Numbered from the stretch's first letter, positions 7,696 to 16,660 are shown. The stretch is 64,000 nucleotides of DNA from Bacteroidota bacterium (GCA_947452905.1 CANGEP010000001.1:248001-312000), one strand, 5' to 3'. Program-made: numbers and translations. The notes: generated from the sequence alone by a model not told the origin.

Positions 7696-9249
7696 TTATT
7701 TTTTAGGCCTTAATTCGGCTAGCCATTTAAATCCTCTTACTTCTTTTTCGTCTTTAGGTATCTGTCCCATGGGGGTTAATTTACCTAATAATTGGTTTCT
7801 AAAAATTACTTTTGCAGGTTCTCCCTTTTCAAATTCAATATCTATTATTTGCGCTGTGGAATGATTCATACCAATAAACTTTTTTTGTTCATCCATTGCG
7901 TAATAAATATTTTCTGCGGCCCCTTTCATGCTCATTCTGTGTATTTGCCCTTCTTCAAAAGTGGCTTTTAATTTTATTCCTTTTAGTTGATTAAAATACT
8001 CGCTACTGTCAACTTTGTTAATGGCCAATGCGTTATCAAAAACTAAAAGTCCTTCTGGTTTCTTATTGTTTAAAAATAAAAAAATGGTATCGCCAGTAAT
8101 TTGATTGTTATTGGACCATAGGATTGGTTGATGAAGCAAGCGGATAGTGGAATCTGATAAACTGTAAAATAAACTATCACAACTTGCTTGTAATGAATCT
8201 GAATAGACCGTTACATGATGATAAGCCTCAAAATATTTATTTAAACTAGTATCTGTGATTTTACTAACAGAATCCCTTGCTTTTGTTAAAGGCCTTTTTA
8301 AATCACTAATGAGTCCTGTATGTAAAGTATCTGCTCTAACATATAAGGTATCCTTGGCTTGTTTAATAAGTAACAAAGGGTTGTCGGTAGCCAATAATAT
8401 GCTTTTAGGTTTGTTGGTTTTAATATTATTGGCCAATAAATCAAAACTTAAACTATCCTTTGATCTGTAAATAGCATTGCCTTTGAAATCTCCCAAACCC
8501 AGTGAATCATCTACCGCCATTTCATCTGCTATAAAAGTATAAGTACTATCATCAATAGAAGATCTTTCATACAAGTATCCTTTACGATTACCAATATTAT
8601 AATTTCCGTTAGTGGTTTTAATAATTCTTGCCCCATTTATGATTTTGGTAGGGCTCATGAAATTAGTTAACTGAGAATAGGTATTATATTCTAAAGTATC
8701 TGTGATAATATTAGAATCAGGATCCTTAAGCTCCACTTTTTTTCTAAAAATTACATCTCTGGTAGTTCCATAATAATAGCCTTCGGTGCTAGTCAAAACG
8801 GTTTTGTTTCTTACTAGTTTACCTCCTTTTTTATAATTACCAATTTTAACCGCTACATCGTAATCTAGAGAATCGGTTGTTAATACTCCTTTGCCGTCGG
8901 TAAGTTTCACCTTTTTTCTTAAAAATGCATTCTTGGTATCTCCTAAATATTTTATATAATCGGAATACACGTGCACACTATCTGCGTCATTAATATGAAT
9001 ATGACCAAAACCTTCGAGTGTATTTTTAGAAGAGTTTAATACAATGCTATCGCCAAATAAAAGAGCAGTGCCTTGTTTTATTTTAACATGACCCACAAGG
9101 ATTAAGAAATCCATGCTGTCCATTTTTTTCATGTTATAGGTCTCGGCCGAAAGAAATTCAATTCTTTTTCCTGTGCTATCAATTGTTTGGGCATGTGATA
9201 GCTTAAATAACAAAACATAGCCTAAAAAAAATAGTATTCGCTTATTCAT
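7696..9249 (-). CDS. OstA-like periplasmic protein (LPS transport family)
   Basis: The 517-residue secreted protein starts with the signal peptide MNKRILFFLGYVLLFKLSHAQ. The mature part carries repeated beta-strand units of the LptA/OstA type (VGHVKIKQGTALLFGDSIVLNSSKNTLEGFGHIHIN and later copies), the fold that builds the periplasmic LPS bridge. It is much longer than E. coli LptA, with several OstA-like segments in a row. The start overlaps the MlaD-like gene by 8 bp in the same operon, and the LptD-like gene is divergent nearby. Role in LPS transport is inferred from fold and context. Confidence 0.8.
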   Translation of the reverse strand: MNKRILFFLGYVLLFKLSHAQTIDSTGKRIEFLSAETYNMKKMDSMDFLILVGHVKIKQGTALLFGDSIVLNSSKNTLEGFGHIHINDADSVHVYSDYIKYLGDTKNAFLRKKVKLTDGKGVLTTDSLDYDVAVKIGNYKKGGKLVRNKTVLTSTEGYYYGTTRDVIFRKKVELKDPDSNIITDTLEYNTYSQLTNFMSPTKIINGARIIKTTNGNYNIGNRKGYLYERSSIDDSTYTFIADEMAVDDSLGLGDFKGNAIYRSKDSLSFDLLANNIKTNKPKSILLATDNPLLLIKQAKDTLYVRADTLHTGLISDLKRPLTKARDSVSKITDTSLNKYFEAYHHVTVYSDSLQASCDSLFYSLSDSTIRLLHQPILWSNNNQITGDTIFLFLNNKKPEGLLVFDNALAINKVDSSEYFNQLKGIKLKATFEEGQIHRMSMKGAAENIYYAMDEQKKFIGMNHSTAQIIDIEFEKGEPAKVIFRNQLLGKLTPMGQIPKDEKEVRGFKWLAELRPKK

Positions 9250-10246
9250 GGCTAGCAGTATCGGCTAGTGGTTTTACTAAAGGCATGGATTTGTCTTTTT
9301 TGCCAAAAACAGAAACATTAATATATCGCTTGGGATGAACTTTAATATCATCTACTAAAGTATTGATGCTTTTAATTGTTGATTGTAAGCCATCATACAT
9401 TGCTTTGTCATTCAGTACTTTAGCGGCGGTTCCATCGCCCGTGTTTAATTTTTGCAAAGTAATGGTAATTTGCGCTACTGCTTCTTGAATCGTTTTTATG
9501 GTTTTTGTTAGATCTACCTCCTTTATAGCTTTTGTGCCACTATCTAAATTGTCAATAATATTATTAATTTTTTTATTGTTCTCGTTTAAGTTTTTTGTGA
9601 AACTGTTTATATTATCGGCTGTTTGAGCAATGGATCCATTTTGTTTATCTAACATGAGTTGAATAGCAGCCATCGATTTATTTAAGTTCTCAGTGGTAGC
9701 CGCAAGATTAGTGAGTACCACCTGAATGTTTTCTTTGTTTTTATCGTTAAGCACTACATTAATATTGGTAAGAACTTGCTCCAAAGCAGTTATTGTTTTT
9801 TTAGTTTGTTCTCCTAATGGTGATAATGTATTCATTAAATCACCCAATAAACTTGCTGCAGGAGCAGTTTTAATAGTATCACCTGATTTAAAATAATCTT
9901 TAGCGTCTCCTAAAACCACACTAATGCTATTGGTGCCTAACGGATTATCTTGAATAGTAGCAACTGAGTTTTTTGGAATTTTATAACTATCATTTAATTT
10001 AATAGCTACCACAATTTGAGATAAATTGGGATTTTCATTTTCGATTTCAAAAACAGTACCTACTTGAAAACCATTTACAAATACTGGATTGGAAACAATT
10101 AATCCCTTGGTATCGGTGTATTTTGCGTAAATGAAATTGCCTGATTTGAATATTGTTTTTCCTCTTAGGAAATTAAATCCTAGAATAATTAAAGTTATAG
10201 CGATAACTGTTAAAGCGCCTACCTTGGTTTCATTGGATACCTTCAT
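9242..10246 (-). CDS. MlaD/MCE-family lipid transport protein
   Basis: MCE proteins form hexameric rings that carry lipids across the periplasm. The 334 residues start with a single N-terminal membrane anchor (VGALTVIAITLIILGFNFL). The MCE domain is at about 38-115, with YTDTKGLIVSNPVFVNGFQVGTV and NPLGTNSISVVLG. A long helical, Asn-rich C-terminal region follows, likely a coiled-coil tail. No MlaE/MlaF genes are in the window, so the partner ABC transporter must lie elsewhere. It sits between amidase (25 bp gap) and OstA-like (8 bp overlap) in one envelope operon. Confidence 0.9.
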   Translation of the reverse strand: MKVSNETKVGALTVIAITLIILGFNFLRGKTIFKSGNFIYAKYTDTKGLIVSNPVFVNGFQVGTVFEIENENPNLSQIVVAIKLNDSYKIPKNSVATIQDNPLGTNSISVVLGDAKDYFKSGDTIKTAPAASLLGDLMNTLSPLGEQTKKTITALEQVLTNINVVLNDKNKENIQVVLTNLAATTENLNKSMAAIQLMLDKQNGSIAQTADNINSFTKNLNENNKKINNIIDNLDSGTKAIKEVDLTKTIKTIQEAVAQITITLQKLNTGDGTAAKVLNDKAMYDGLQSTIKSINTLVDDIKVHPKRYINVSVFGKKDKSMPLVKPLADTASHE

Positions 10247-10271
10247 CTTATAAATTTACAAAAACTTCCGC

Positions 10272-11207
10272 TTAATTAGCGTTGGTCTTAATTTGGTTTT
10301 CTAAAGAGTTTTTATATCTTTTAATTGATTTTGTAATTACTTCGCAAATTTGATCCTGGCCTTCTTCACTATTTAAATAATCTTCATCTTCTGGATTAGA
10401 AATAAATCCTGTTTCTACTAACACAGCTGGCATTTGGACTGCTGCCAATACCCAAATACCTTTTTGTCTTTGTTTGGCTTCTCTACTTAAGCGCCCAGCC
10501 GATTTAAATTCTTCTTCTATAGTTAAAGCCAAACTAGCAGCTCTTTGAAAATATTGTTGGGTAAGTAAACTTATCATCATTGATCGAGTAGGATCGGCTG
10601 CTTCAATTTCTTTAATTTGTTTTTCAGATACCGAATCTAGTTTTTCTACTACATCATCTACCGCTTCACCTGCCATATCTTTTCTTTGATCAGATTTAAC
10701 AACATTATAAATAAATGTTTCTGTGCCTCTAGCTGTAGAAGGGGTATAGGTAACTTTATACAAAGGCACTTGTCGTGTTACTTTCCTTTTTTTCCCATTC
10801 TTTTTTACCGTATAGGTTTTATTTGTATGCCCTACAATTTCTCTGCTTCTGCTAGGATCTGCCGAATTGGTATGAATACAAATGAATAAATCACCTTTGG
10901 CAGCATTGGCAATTTTTGCTTTCTCCACCACTGAATTAAATATATCGGTGGTTCTGGTTAAAACAACTTCAACATCTGGGATGGACTCTCTTATAAAGTC
11001 GGCTAATTTGGTTGAAATGGCTAAAGAAACAGCCGCTTCGGTAGAATATCTGCCATTTGCCCCTGGATCTGTTCCGCCATGTCCTGGATCAATAATGATC
11101 CTTTTTAGGGTTTTGGGATTGTTTTGAGCATATAAGCCATTGAACTCCCCTATAAAAAGGGAAAATAAGGTTAAAGTAAATGCTAAAATCAGTCTATTTT
11201 GCTTCAT
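10272..11207 (-). CDS. N-acetylmuramoyl-L-alanine amidase (Amidase_3)
   Basis: This zinc amidase cleaves the bond between N-acetylmuramic acid and L-Ala in peptidoglycan. The signal peptide ends near residue 28 (GLYAQ). Zinc ligands are visible in IIIDPGHGG (H43), STEAAVSL (E57) and FICIHTNSAD (H112), and the catalytic Glu is in VLVETGFISN near the C-terminus. Between the third ligand and the catalytic Glu there is an insert of well over 100 residues, which in AmiB/AmiC relatives can act as a regulatory helix over the active site. It is the first gene of the amidase-mlaD-ostA operon, divergent from lptD with 40 bp between. Confidence 0.93.
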   Translation of the reverse strand: MKQNRLILAFTLTLFSLFIGEFNGLYAQNNPKTLKRIIIDPGHGGTDPGANGRYSTEAAVSLAISTKLADFIRESIPDVEVVLTRTTDIFNSVVEKAKIANAAKGDLFICIHTNSADPSRSREIVGHTNKTYTVKKNGKKRKVTRQVPLYKVTYTPSTARGTETFIYNVVKSDQRKDMAGEAVDDVVEKLDSVSEKQIKEIEAADPTRSMMISLLTQQYFQRAASLALTIEEEFKSAGRLSREAKQRQKGIWVLAAVQMPAVLVETGFISNPEDEDYLNSEEGQDQICEVITKSIKRYKNSLENQIKTNAN

Positions 11208-11234
11208 AATCAGTTCCTTAATGCTGTTTTAGTT

Positions 11235-11242
11235 TATTTTTG
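11235..11242 (+). promoter_or_regulatory. -7 box abutting the lptD-like start
   Basis: TATTTTTG matches TAnnTTTG and ends five bases before the GTG start at 11248, so transcription would begin within a few bases of the start codon. Confidence 0.5.
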
Positions 11243-11247
11243 CAGCT

Positions 11248-13887
11248 GTGATAACTATCAGATACAAAAATAACGTAAAATCGCAGCCTTCTATTGTAAA
11301 ATTGGGGATTTTACTATTATTAACAATTGTTTTATCTGCATTACAACCCCTTAAAGCTCAAGTAAATAAACAAATACTCCCGCTTAAAGACAGCACAACA
11401 GCAAAAACGGATTCAACTAAAAAATCAATTAGGATGTCTAAAGACAGTTTAGACGCCACTGTAAATTATAATGCCGCCGATTCTGGGGTTATGAATATTA
11501 CTACCAAAGAGTTCTTTTTATACGGCAATGCCAAAACCGTTTATAAAACCTCGGAATTAGAAGCCGCCAACATTGTTTACGATCAAAATAGTCAAAATAT
11601 TAGGGCTTATGGGGCAAAAGATACTACTGGGAGTCCACTAAGTAATCCTAGGTTTAAAGAAGGCTCCTCCGTATCGGTGAACGATTCAATCTTTTTTAAC
11701 ATGAAATCCGGAAAGGGTTTAACCAGAAACTCCAATTTTCAAGAAGGTGAAATATATGTGAGTGCTAATACCATGAAAAAAGTAAGCAAAGACGAAGCAT
11801 TTGCATGGAAAGCTAAATTTACCACCTGTAATTTAGATGAGCCTCATTTTGCTTTTAGAACCAACAAGATGAAAATTATTACTGACAAAATTGGTGTATC
11901 TGGCCCAGCCTTTCCTGAATTTGAAGGAGTGCCTGTTCCCATTGGTATACCTTTTGGCATTTTCCCTTTAACCAGAGGTCGACATTCAGGATTTATGGCA
12001 CCTGCTTTTTCGACAAGTGAAGATTTTGGATTAGGATTTGAGGGTTTGGGATATTATAAAGTACTGAGTGATAATTTTGACGCTACTTTGCGTTCAAACA
12101 TTTATTCTTATGGTGGATGGTCTGCAAATGTTAGCACTAAATATATTTTGAGATACAAGTACATTGGGAATTTCAACTTAAGCTTACAAAGCACAAGAAT
12201 TCTAAATCGAAATACAGCTATTCTTGATGAATATACAGGGAGTAAAACATTTATGATTAATTGGAGTCATTCCATGGACGCTAGAGCCCTTCCTGGAACT
12301 AGCTTTTCGGCTAATGTTAATTTCGGAAGTACTAAATACAATAGATCCTTATTAAATAATCCTTACCAAAATTTTCAAAACCAAATTAGTTCATCCATCT
12401 CTTACAACAAGTCATGGAATAATAAATATAATTTATCGGTAAACTTAAATCACAACCAAAATAACAATTTAGGGTTAGTGAACATGAATTTGCCCAATAT
12501 TAATTTTAATGCTTTAACAATTTATCCATTCCAATCAAAAGATCAAATTGGGGCAGGAAAGTGGTATGAAAAAATTGGTATAGGGTATAATGGATCCATT
12601 CAAAACCAATTTTCTTTTTACGATTCAGCCTTTAATTTTAATAAATTATTAGACACCATGCAATGGGGGGCTACACATAGTATTCCCATAACTCTTTCAT
12701 TACCTTCATTGGGCCCAATAACGGTATCACCTTCTGTTTCTTTTGAAGAAAGATGGTTTGGCCAATCTTATTTTTTACATTGGAATGACAAAACAAAAAA
12801 AGTAGATACTACTATTTCAAGAGGTTTTTATAGAGCCCCTCATATGTCCTTTAGTATTGGAACAGCCTCCAGAATATTTGGTACTTATAAGTTTAAAAGT
12901 GACTACATAAATGCCATCAGACATGAAATAAGACCCAATATTAGCCTTAATTACACGCCCGATTTAGCATCCTCTTATCATTATACTGCGCAAGTTGATT
13001 CTACAGGAAGAAGATATCGTTTTTCAAGATACGAGGGAGGAGGAATGGGGGGTGGTTATTCAGAAGGTAATTTTGGGGGGATGAGTTTTGGTGTCGATAA
13101 TTTATTGGAGATGAAAGTGAAGGATAAAAAAGACACTTCAGAACTGAGTTTTAAGAAAGTAAAATTAATTGAAGGCTTTGGCTTTAATTCAAATTTTAAT
13201 TTTTTAGCAGATAGTTTTCAATTAGGAAATTTTAATTTTTACGCACGCACTAATTTATTTGATCGATTCAATATTAGTTCCACCTTCACAGTGGATCCTT
13301 ATGCCACAGATAAACAAGGCTATAGAATTAATAAACTAAACATTGATCCTACTAAATTAAATTTTGGACATATTTCCTCGGGAGGGGTTTCCTTATCTAC
13401 CTCATTTAAAAGTAAGTCTAAGAACGAAGCAGAGTCTAAGAAAAAAGAAATTCCTTTGGACCCTTTCATGACTCCAGATGAACAGCAAAGACAATTGCAA
13501 TATGTAAAAGCAAATCCAGCCGAGTTTACCGACTTTAATATACCTTGGACATTAAATGTTTCTTATTCTTTTAACTTTACTAGAATTTTAAAGCCAGATT
13601 TCTCTGGTTATAAAACGCAAACCTATTCTACTTTAAATTTTAACGGCGATTTTAGCTTAACTCCAAAATGGAAAATTGGAGCCACTGGGTATGTAGATGT
13701 AGCTAAAGGGAGTATACAACAAATGAGTATGTTTGTTACTAGGGAGATGCATTGTTGGCAAATGGCTATAAATGTAACTCCAATTGGTTTATACAAATCA
13801 TTTAGCATTACACTAAATCCAAAATCAGGTATACTTAGAGATTTAAAAATTAACCGTTCAAGAACTTTCTCTTCGAGTACTTATTAA
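11248..13887 (+). CDS. lptD: LptD-like LPS-assembly outer-membrane protein
   Basis: This 879-residue outer-membrane protein has an N-terminal OstA-like domain (ITTKEFFLYGNAKTVYKTSELEAANIVYD) and a large C-terminal beta-barrel with the LptD signature (GIPFGIFPLTRGRHSGFMAPAFS). LptD inserts LPS into the outer leaflet. The ORF begins at GTG (11248), giving a signal peptide ending SALQPLKAQ. An in-frame TTG 18 codons later is the alternative start if transcription begins too close to the GTG. It is shortly upstream of plsC, tail to tail, and divergent from the envelope operon. LptE is not evident here. Confidence 0.85.
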   Translation: MITIRYKNNVKSQPSIVKLGILLLLTIVLSALQPLKAQVNKQILPLKDSTTAKTDSTKKSIRMSKDSLDATVNYNAADSGVMNITTKEFFLYGNAKTVYKTSELEAANIVYDQNSQNIRAYGAKDTTGSPLSNPRFKEGSSVSVNDSIFFNMKSGKGLTRNSNFQEGEIYVSANTMKKVSKDEAFAWKAKFTTCNLDEPHFAFRTNKMKIITDKIGVSGPAFPEFEGVPVPIGIPFGIFPLTRGRHSGFMAPAFSTSEDFGLGFEGLGYYKVLSDNFDATLRSNIYSYGGWSANVSTKYILRYKYIGNFNLSLQSTRILNRNTAILDEYTGSKTFMINWSHSMDARALPGTSFSANVNFGSTKYNRSLLNNPYQNFQNQISSSISYNKSWNNKYNLSVNLNHNQNNNLGLVNMNLPNINFNALTIYPFQSKDQIGAGKWYEKIGIGYNGSIQNQFSFYDSAFNFNKLLDTMQWGATHSIPITLSLPSLGPITVSPSVSFEERWFGQSYFLHWNDKTKKVDTTISRGFYRAPHMSFSIGTASRIFGTYKFKSDYINAIRHEIRPNISLNYTPDLASSYHYTAQVDSTGRRYRFSRYEGGGMGGGYSEGNFGGMSFGVDNLLEMKVKDKKDTSELSFKKVKLIEGFGFNSNFNFLADSFQLGNFNFYARTNLFDRFNISSTFTVDPYATDKQGYRINKLNIDPTKLNFGHISSGGVSLSTSFKSKSKNEAESKKKEIPLDPFMTPDEQQRQLQYVKANPAEFTDFNIPWTLNVSYSFNFTRILKPDFSGYKTQTYSTLNFNGDFSLTPKWKIGATGYVDVAKGSIQQMSMFVTREMHCWQMAINVTPIGLYKSFSITLNPKSGILRDLKINRSRTFSSSTY

Positions 13888-13888
13888 T

Positions 13889-14629
13889 TTATTTTGGATT
13901 GTTAGCCGCATAATAGTTGGCCATTACTTCATATACTTTTTCTTTTAAACTGCGTTGTGTTTCTCCTTCTGGAAAAATAGCAGGTAGTATATGCATATCA
14001 ATTTTGCCAGGTCTAAAATACATGGCGGGGCTTGCAGGTAAAATCTTTTTTGTATTTAAAAGAATTACGGGCACTATAGGTTTTTGAGTATCAATTGAAA
14101 GTTTAAAAGCACCATCATAAAAAGATTTCAAGGGTGCCGATGATTTATTTCTGGTGCCTTCAGGATAAATCATCATGTCTAATCCTTGGCTTAATACTTT
14201 TTTCATGGCCTCGTAACTTTGTCTTCTACTTTTATCGTTTTTTCGATCTACCATCACTGTTCCCATCGAGTACAACCAACCAAAAATGGGTACATAGTAG
14301 AAAGATTTTTTAGCAATGGTGCGATTGGCTCTAGGTAAAAAAGGAAAACTAACAGGGATATCAATTAAACTATTGTGATTACATACAACAATGGCATTGT
14401 CTAAACCTGTAAAAACTTCTTTACCTTTTACACTAAACCTGCAAAAGGATAATATTAAAAAGGATCCCATCCAGGCTTGTGATACCCTACGATGCCATCT
14501 TGTAGCATAAGGCTCTGGTAAGAAGGCGCAGAATACATAAAACCACATAAATATAAACATGGTTCCTGCAAACATTAACAATGCCCATGTAGCTAAAGTT
14601 CTTGCAACTAAGTTTTTTATCAATTTCAT
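13889..14629 (-). CDS. plsC: 1-acyl-sn-glycerol-3-phosphate acyltransferase (PlsC family)
   Basis: The enzyme acylates lysophosphatidic acid in phospholipid synthesis. The 246 residues begin with a hydrophobic helix (WALLMFAGTMFIFMWFYVFCAFL). Block I NHNSLID has the catalytic HX4D (H85/D90), and block III YPEGTR is near 155. Length and motif order are standard. The start codon overlaps the ung stop by four bases (ATGA), showing translational coupling. The substrate could be another lysophospholipid or an ornithine-lipid precursor; the family alone does not decide. Confidence 0.92.
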   Translation of the reverse strand: MKLIKNLVARTLATWALLMFAGTMFIFMWFYVFCAFLPEPYATRWHRRVSQAWMGSFLILSFCRFSVKGKEVFTGLDNAIVVCNHNSLIDIPVSFPFLPRANRTIAKKSFYYVPIFGWLYSMGTVMVDRKNDKSRRQSYEAMKKVLSQGLDMMIYPEGTRNKSSAPLKSFYDGAFKLSIDTQKPIVPVILLNTKKILPASPAMYFRPGKIDMHILPAIFPEGETQRSLKEKVYEVMANYYAANNPK

Positions 14630-15297
14630 AGCATCCAGTCAATCGGGGTTAAGTGATGTTGTCTTAAATATTCATTAGTAGCACTAAAATGTTTACAACC
14701 AAAAAATCCATTGTAAGCACTTAAGGGGGAGGGGTGCGCTGCTTTTAATATTTTATGTTTTGTAGCATCAATAAATATTTGTTTCTGTGCTGCGAAATTA
14801 CCCCATAATATAAATACAATATTATTTTTTTCTCTAGAAATAGTTTGAATTACATCATCAGTAAAATCCATCCACCCAATTTTGGAATGACTGGCTGGTT
14901 CATTAGCTCTTACACTTAAGGCGGCATTGAGTAGCAAAACACCTTGTTGAGCCCATTTTGTTAGGTTGCCCGTATTGGGCATAGCCATGCCTATATCTTT
15001 ATTTAGTTCCTTGTAAATATTCATTAAAGAGGGAGGAATTTTTACCCCCTCCGGTACCGAAAAACTTAATCCCATGGCCTGACCTGGATTATGGTATGGG
15101 TCTTGACCTAATATAACCACTTTAAGTTGGTCATAAGGAGTTTGTTCAAATGCGTTAAACAATAAACTTCCTTTGGGGTAGATGATTCTTCCGAGTGCTT
15201 TCTCTGTTTTAAGATGTGCAGTTATTTGTGAGAAATAAGGTTTATCAAATAAGGGGGCTAAGGCTTTTTTCCAGCCAGCTTCAATTTTTACCTCCAT
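14626..15297 (-). CDS. ung: Uracil-DNA glycosylase
   Basis: UNG removes uracil from DNA and starts base-excision repair. The 223-residue protein has all family-1 motifs: the catalytic water-activating GQDPYHNPGQAMGLSFSV (Asp near 66), the Pro-rich VKIPPSLMNIYKEL, and the HPSPLSAYNGFFGCKHF leucine-loop region near the C-terminus. Its ATG shares a base with the upstream gene's stop (TAATG), and its own stop overlaps plsC, so it is the middle gene of a tightly coupled three-gene operon. Confidence 0.97.
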   Translation of the reverse strand: MEVKIEAGWKKALAPLFDKPYFSQITAHLKTEKALGRIIYPKGSLLFNAFEQTPYDQLKVVILGQDPYHNPGQAMGLSFSVPEGVKIPPSLMNIYKELNKDIGMAMPNTGNLTKWAQQGVLLLNAALSVRANEPASHSKIGWMDFTDDVIQTISREKNNIVFILWGNFAAQKQIFIDATKHKILKAAHPSPLSAYNGFFGCKHFSATNEYLRQHHLTPIDWML

Positions 15298-16313
15298 TAT
15301 TCAATATTTAAATTGGATAGCTTGAAATATTGTTTGCTTAATGTATAACTCAATCGAAGCATCTTAGTTATATTGGAAAGCTTTTCCATATCTATTATCA
15401 ATCTCTTTCTTTCCACATTGGTCAAGTCTGGTAATTGATTTTCTTTGTTTTTTAAATGCCCTAAATTGTCAAGGGCAATTATACCTAATGCAGGAAGTAA
15501 ACTTAGTTTGGTACTAAAAATTTGTTTTTTAGTATCGGGGAAGGGTAGTTCCTTAATAGAATTAAATACAGTAGAAATTTGTTGGGTAAATAATTTTTCT
15601 ATGAAGGTAAAATCTAAATTGGCATTGGCAAATGTGTGAATTTGTTCTTGTAAATCGTCATAAATATCATACAAGTCATCTACCATTTGAATTAAACTTC
15701 CTATCTCATACCAGCATTGTTCTATTTTCTCCGAAGGAGGTAAGCTTACAAAATAACTACAAACTTTTGCACTATATCCACCTTTTCTTAGTGTTATATC
15801 AACTATTTCATCCATGCTTATACTAGCCTGAAATTGTTTGGTAGAATCTTTTTGAGCATTATGCAAGGCTAAGAAAGTTTGAAAATAAGCAGCTGAATTA
15901 GTAGCACGCTCTAGCAATTTTTTATGCACTTCCATCAACACCATTTCATTAAAATTTTGAGGATTAGCCTTTGATGGATTTTCAAATAATCTATTAAGTT
16001 CTTCAAAACTTAATTGTTGGGTGTCCAAAATTTCATCGTAAACATAGGAAGCTATATAAAATAAAGTGTTGCTGTATTTTTCTTCGGTATTGGTATTACG
16101 ACCAATTAATTGTGCAAATGAGTCATTTAATACAATTTGTTGTAATGTTTGGTATTTAATGATGCCTTTAAAAGCTGCTGGAGAAAAATGCCCATTAAAC
16201 TTTTGCTCAAAACTATATAATATCTTTTTTGCTGTTTTTTTAGATGAATTTGCACTCAGATATACCTTTGTAATTAAAGCAATCATATAATACAAATAGT
16301 GGATAATAAACAT
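15297..16313 (-). CDS. Class I isoprenoid-synthase-like protein of unknown substrate
   Basis: This 338-residue, largely alpha-helical protein has no signal peptide and no clear membrane segments. It resembles the squalene/phytoene and terpene-synthase fold rather than a named family. An Asp-rich motif YDEILD occurs at 92-97, and a second, IQMVDDLYDIYDDL, near 208-221, preceded by LRKGGYSA. These are spaced about like the two metal-binding motifs of class I prenyl enzymes. Catalysis is inference. The ATG at 16286 (MIALITKVYLS) may be the real start instead of the one at 16313. It heads the operon with ung and plsC, joined by a TAATG overlap. Confidence 0.6.
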   Translation of the reverse strand: MFIIHYLYYMIALITKVYLSANSSKKTAKKILYSFEQKFNGHFSPAAFKGIIKYQTLQQIVLNDSFAQLIGRNTNTEEKYSNTLFYIASYVYDEILDTQQLSFEELNRLFENPSKANPQNFNEMVLMEVHKKLLERATNSAAYFQTFLALHNAQKDSTKQFQASISMDEIVDITLRKGGYSAKVCSYFVSLPPSEKIEQCWYEIGSLIQMVDDLYDIYDDLQEQIHTFANANLDFTFIEKLFTQQISTVFNSIKELPFPDTKKQIFSTKLSLLPALGIIALDNLGHLKNKENQLPDLTNVERKRLIIDMEKLSNITKMLRLSYTLSKQYFKLSNLNIE

Positions 16314-16368
16314 ATAAACGAATTTATAATATTAATCTGGTTTTGCAACAAAGAGAGGAATATGGATT

Positions 16369-16459
16369 ACCTCAAACAGGATTACCTCACTTCGTTCGGT
16401 GATCCTTTTACCTCAAACAGGATTACCTCACTTCGTTCGGTGATCCTTTTACCTCAAAC
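16369..16459 (+). repeat. 41-bp tandem direct repeat, 2.2 copies
   Basis: Two exact copies of a 41-bp unit lie end to end (16369-16409 and 16410-16450), and a third starts (ACCTCAAAC) and then diverges. Each unit holds an inverted pair GGATTACC / GGTGATCC, able to form an 8-bp stem with one G-T wobble. The 60-codon ORF called across it is a by-product of the repeat and is not a gene. Confidence 0.9.
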
Positions 16460-16465
16460 TTACCC

Positions 16466-16563
16466 AAAGCCTCTCCACTAATCGCTTCGCGATTTGTGGG
16501 CTTTTATCATTCTCATCTGTTTACGAAAGCAAGCTTTCGACACAGCTTCGAACGATAAAAGCC
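16466..16563. repeat. Nested hairpins between the tandem repeat and tRNA-Arg
   Basis: Several inverted repeats follow in a row. The first is an interrupted stem AAAGC..CCAC..AATCGC with loop TTC and arms GCGATT..GTGG..GCTTT (16466-16504). The second is a compact CGAAAGC / GCTTTCG palindrome at 16524-16539. The third is a long-range pair GGCTTTTATC / GATAAAAGCC (16499-16508 with 16554-16563) that encloses the palindrome. The patch contains no gene. It could be a REP/MITE-like element or a cluster of terminator-like structures. Confidence 0.65.
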
Positions 16564-16582
16564 TGTCACTTTTGTGACAGGC
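16556..16582 (-). terminator. Rho-independent terminator of tRNA-Arg
   Basis: On the minus strand a perfect 9-bp stem GCCTGTCAC / GTGACAGGC with loop AAAA is followed by TTTTATC, starting 5 nt after the tRNA-Arg 3' end. Confidence 0.85.
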
Positions 16583-16586
16583 TTTG

Positions 16587-16660
16587 TGATTCGGATTGGA
16601 TTCGAACCAATGACCTACTGCTTAGAAGGCAGTTGCTCTATCCAGCTGAGCTACCGAACC
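16587..16660 (-). tRNA. tRNA-Arg (anticodon TCT)
   Basis: The minus strand folds as a 74-nt cloverleaf. The acceptor GGTTCGG pairs with CCGAATC (one G-T), the D arm is GCTCAGCTGGATAGAGC, the anticodon arm CTGCCTTCTAAGCAG holds TCT, and the T arm has GGTTCGAATCC. The discriminator is A and CCA is not encoded. It reads AGA/AGG arginine codons. Confidence 0.93.

Noticed and set aside
10686-11127. Two plus-strand ORFs of 67 and 81 aa over the amidase gene
   Set aside because: They are antisense shadows of the amidase coding frame without start signals or family similarity.
16369-16459. Possible CRISPR array
   Set aside because: The copies are directly adjacent with no spacer, the count is 2.2 and there are no cas genes.
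16299-16481. 60-aa ORF on the plus strand across the repeat patch
   Set aside because: The translated product simply follows the two 41-bp tandem copies, and it overlaps the start of the opposite gene. No family features.
16466-16582. Possible att site or integrated element at tRNA-Arg
   Set aside because: No integrase and no duplicated tRNA end found within the window. Kept only as a repeat patch.
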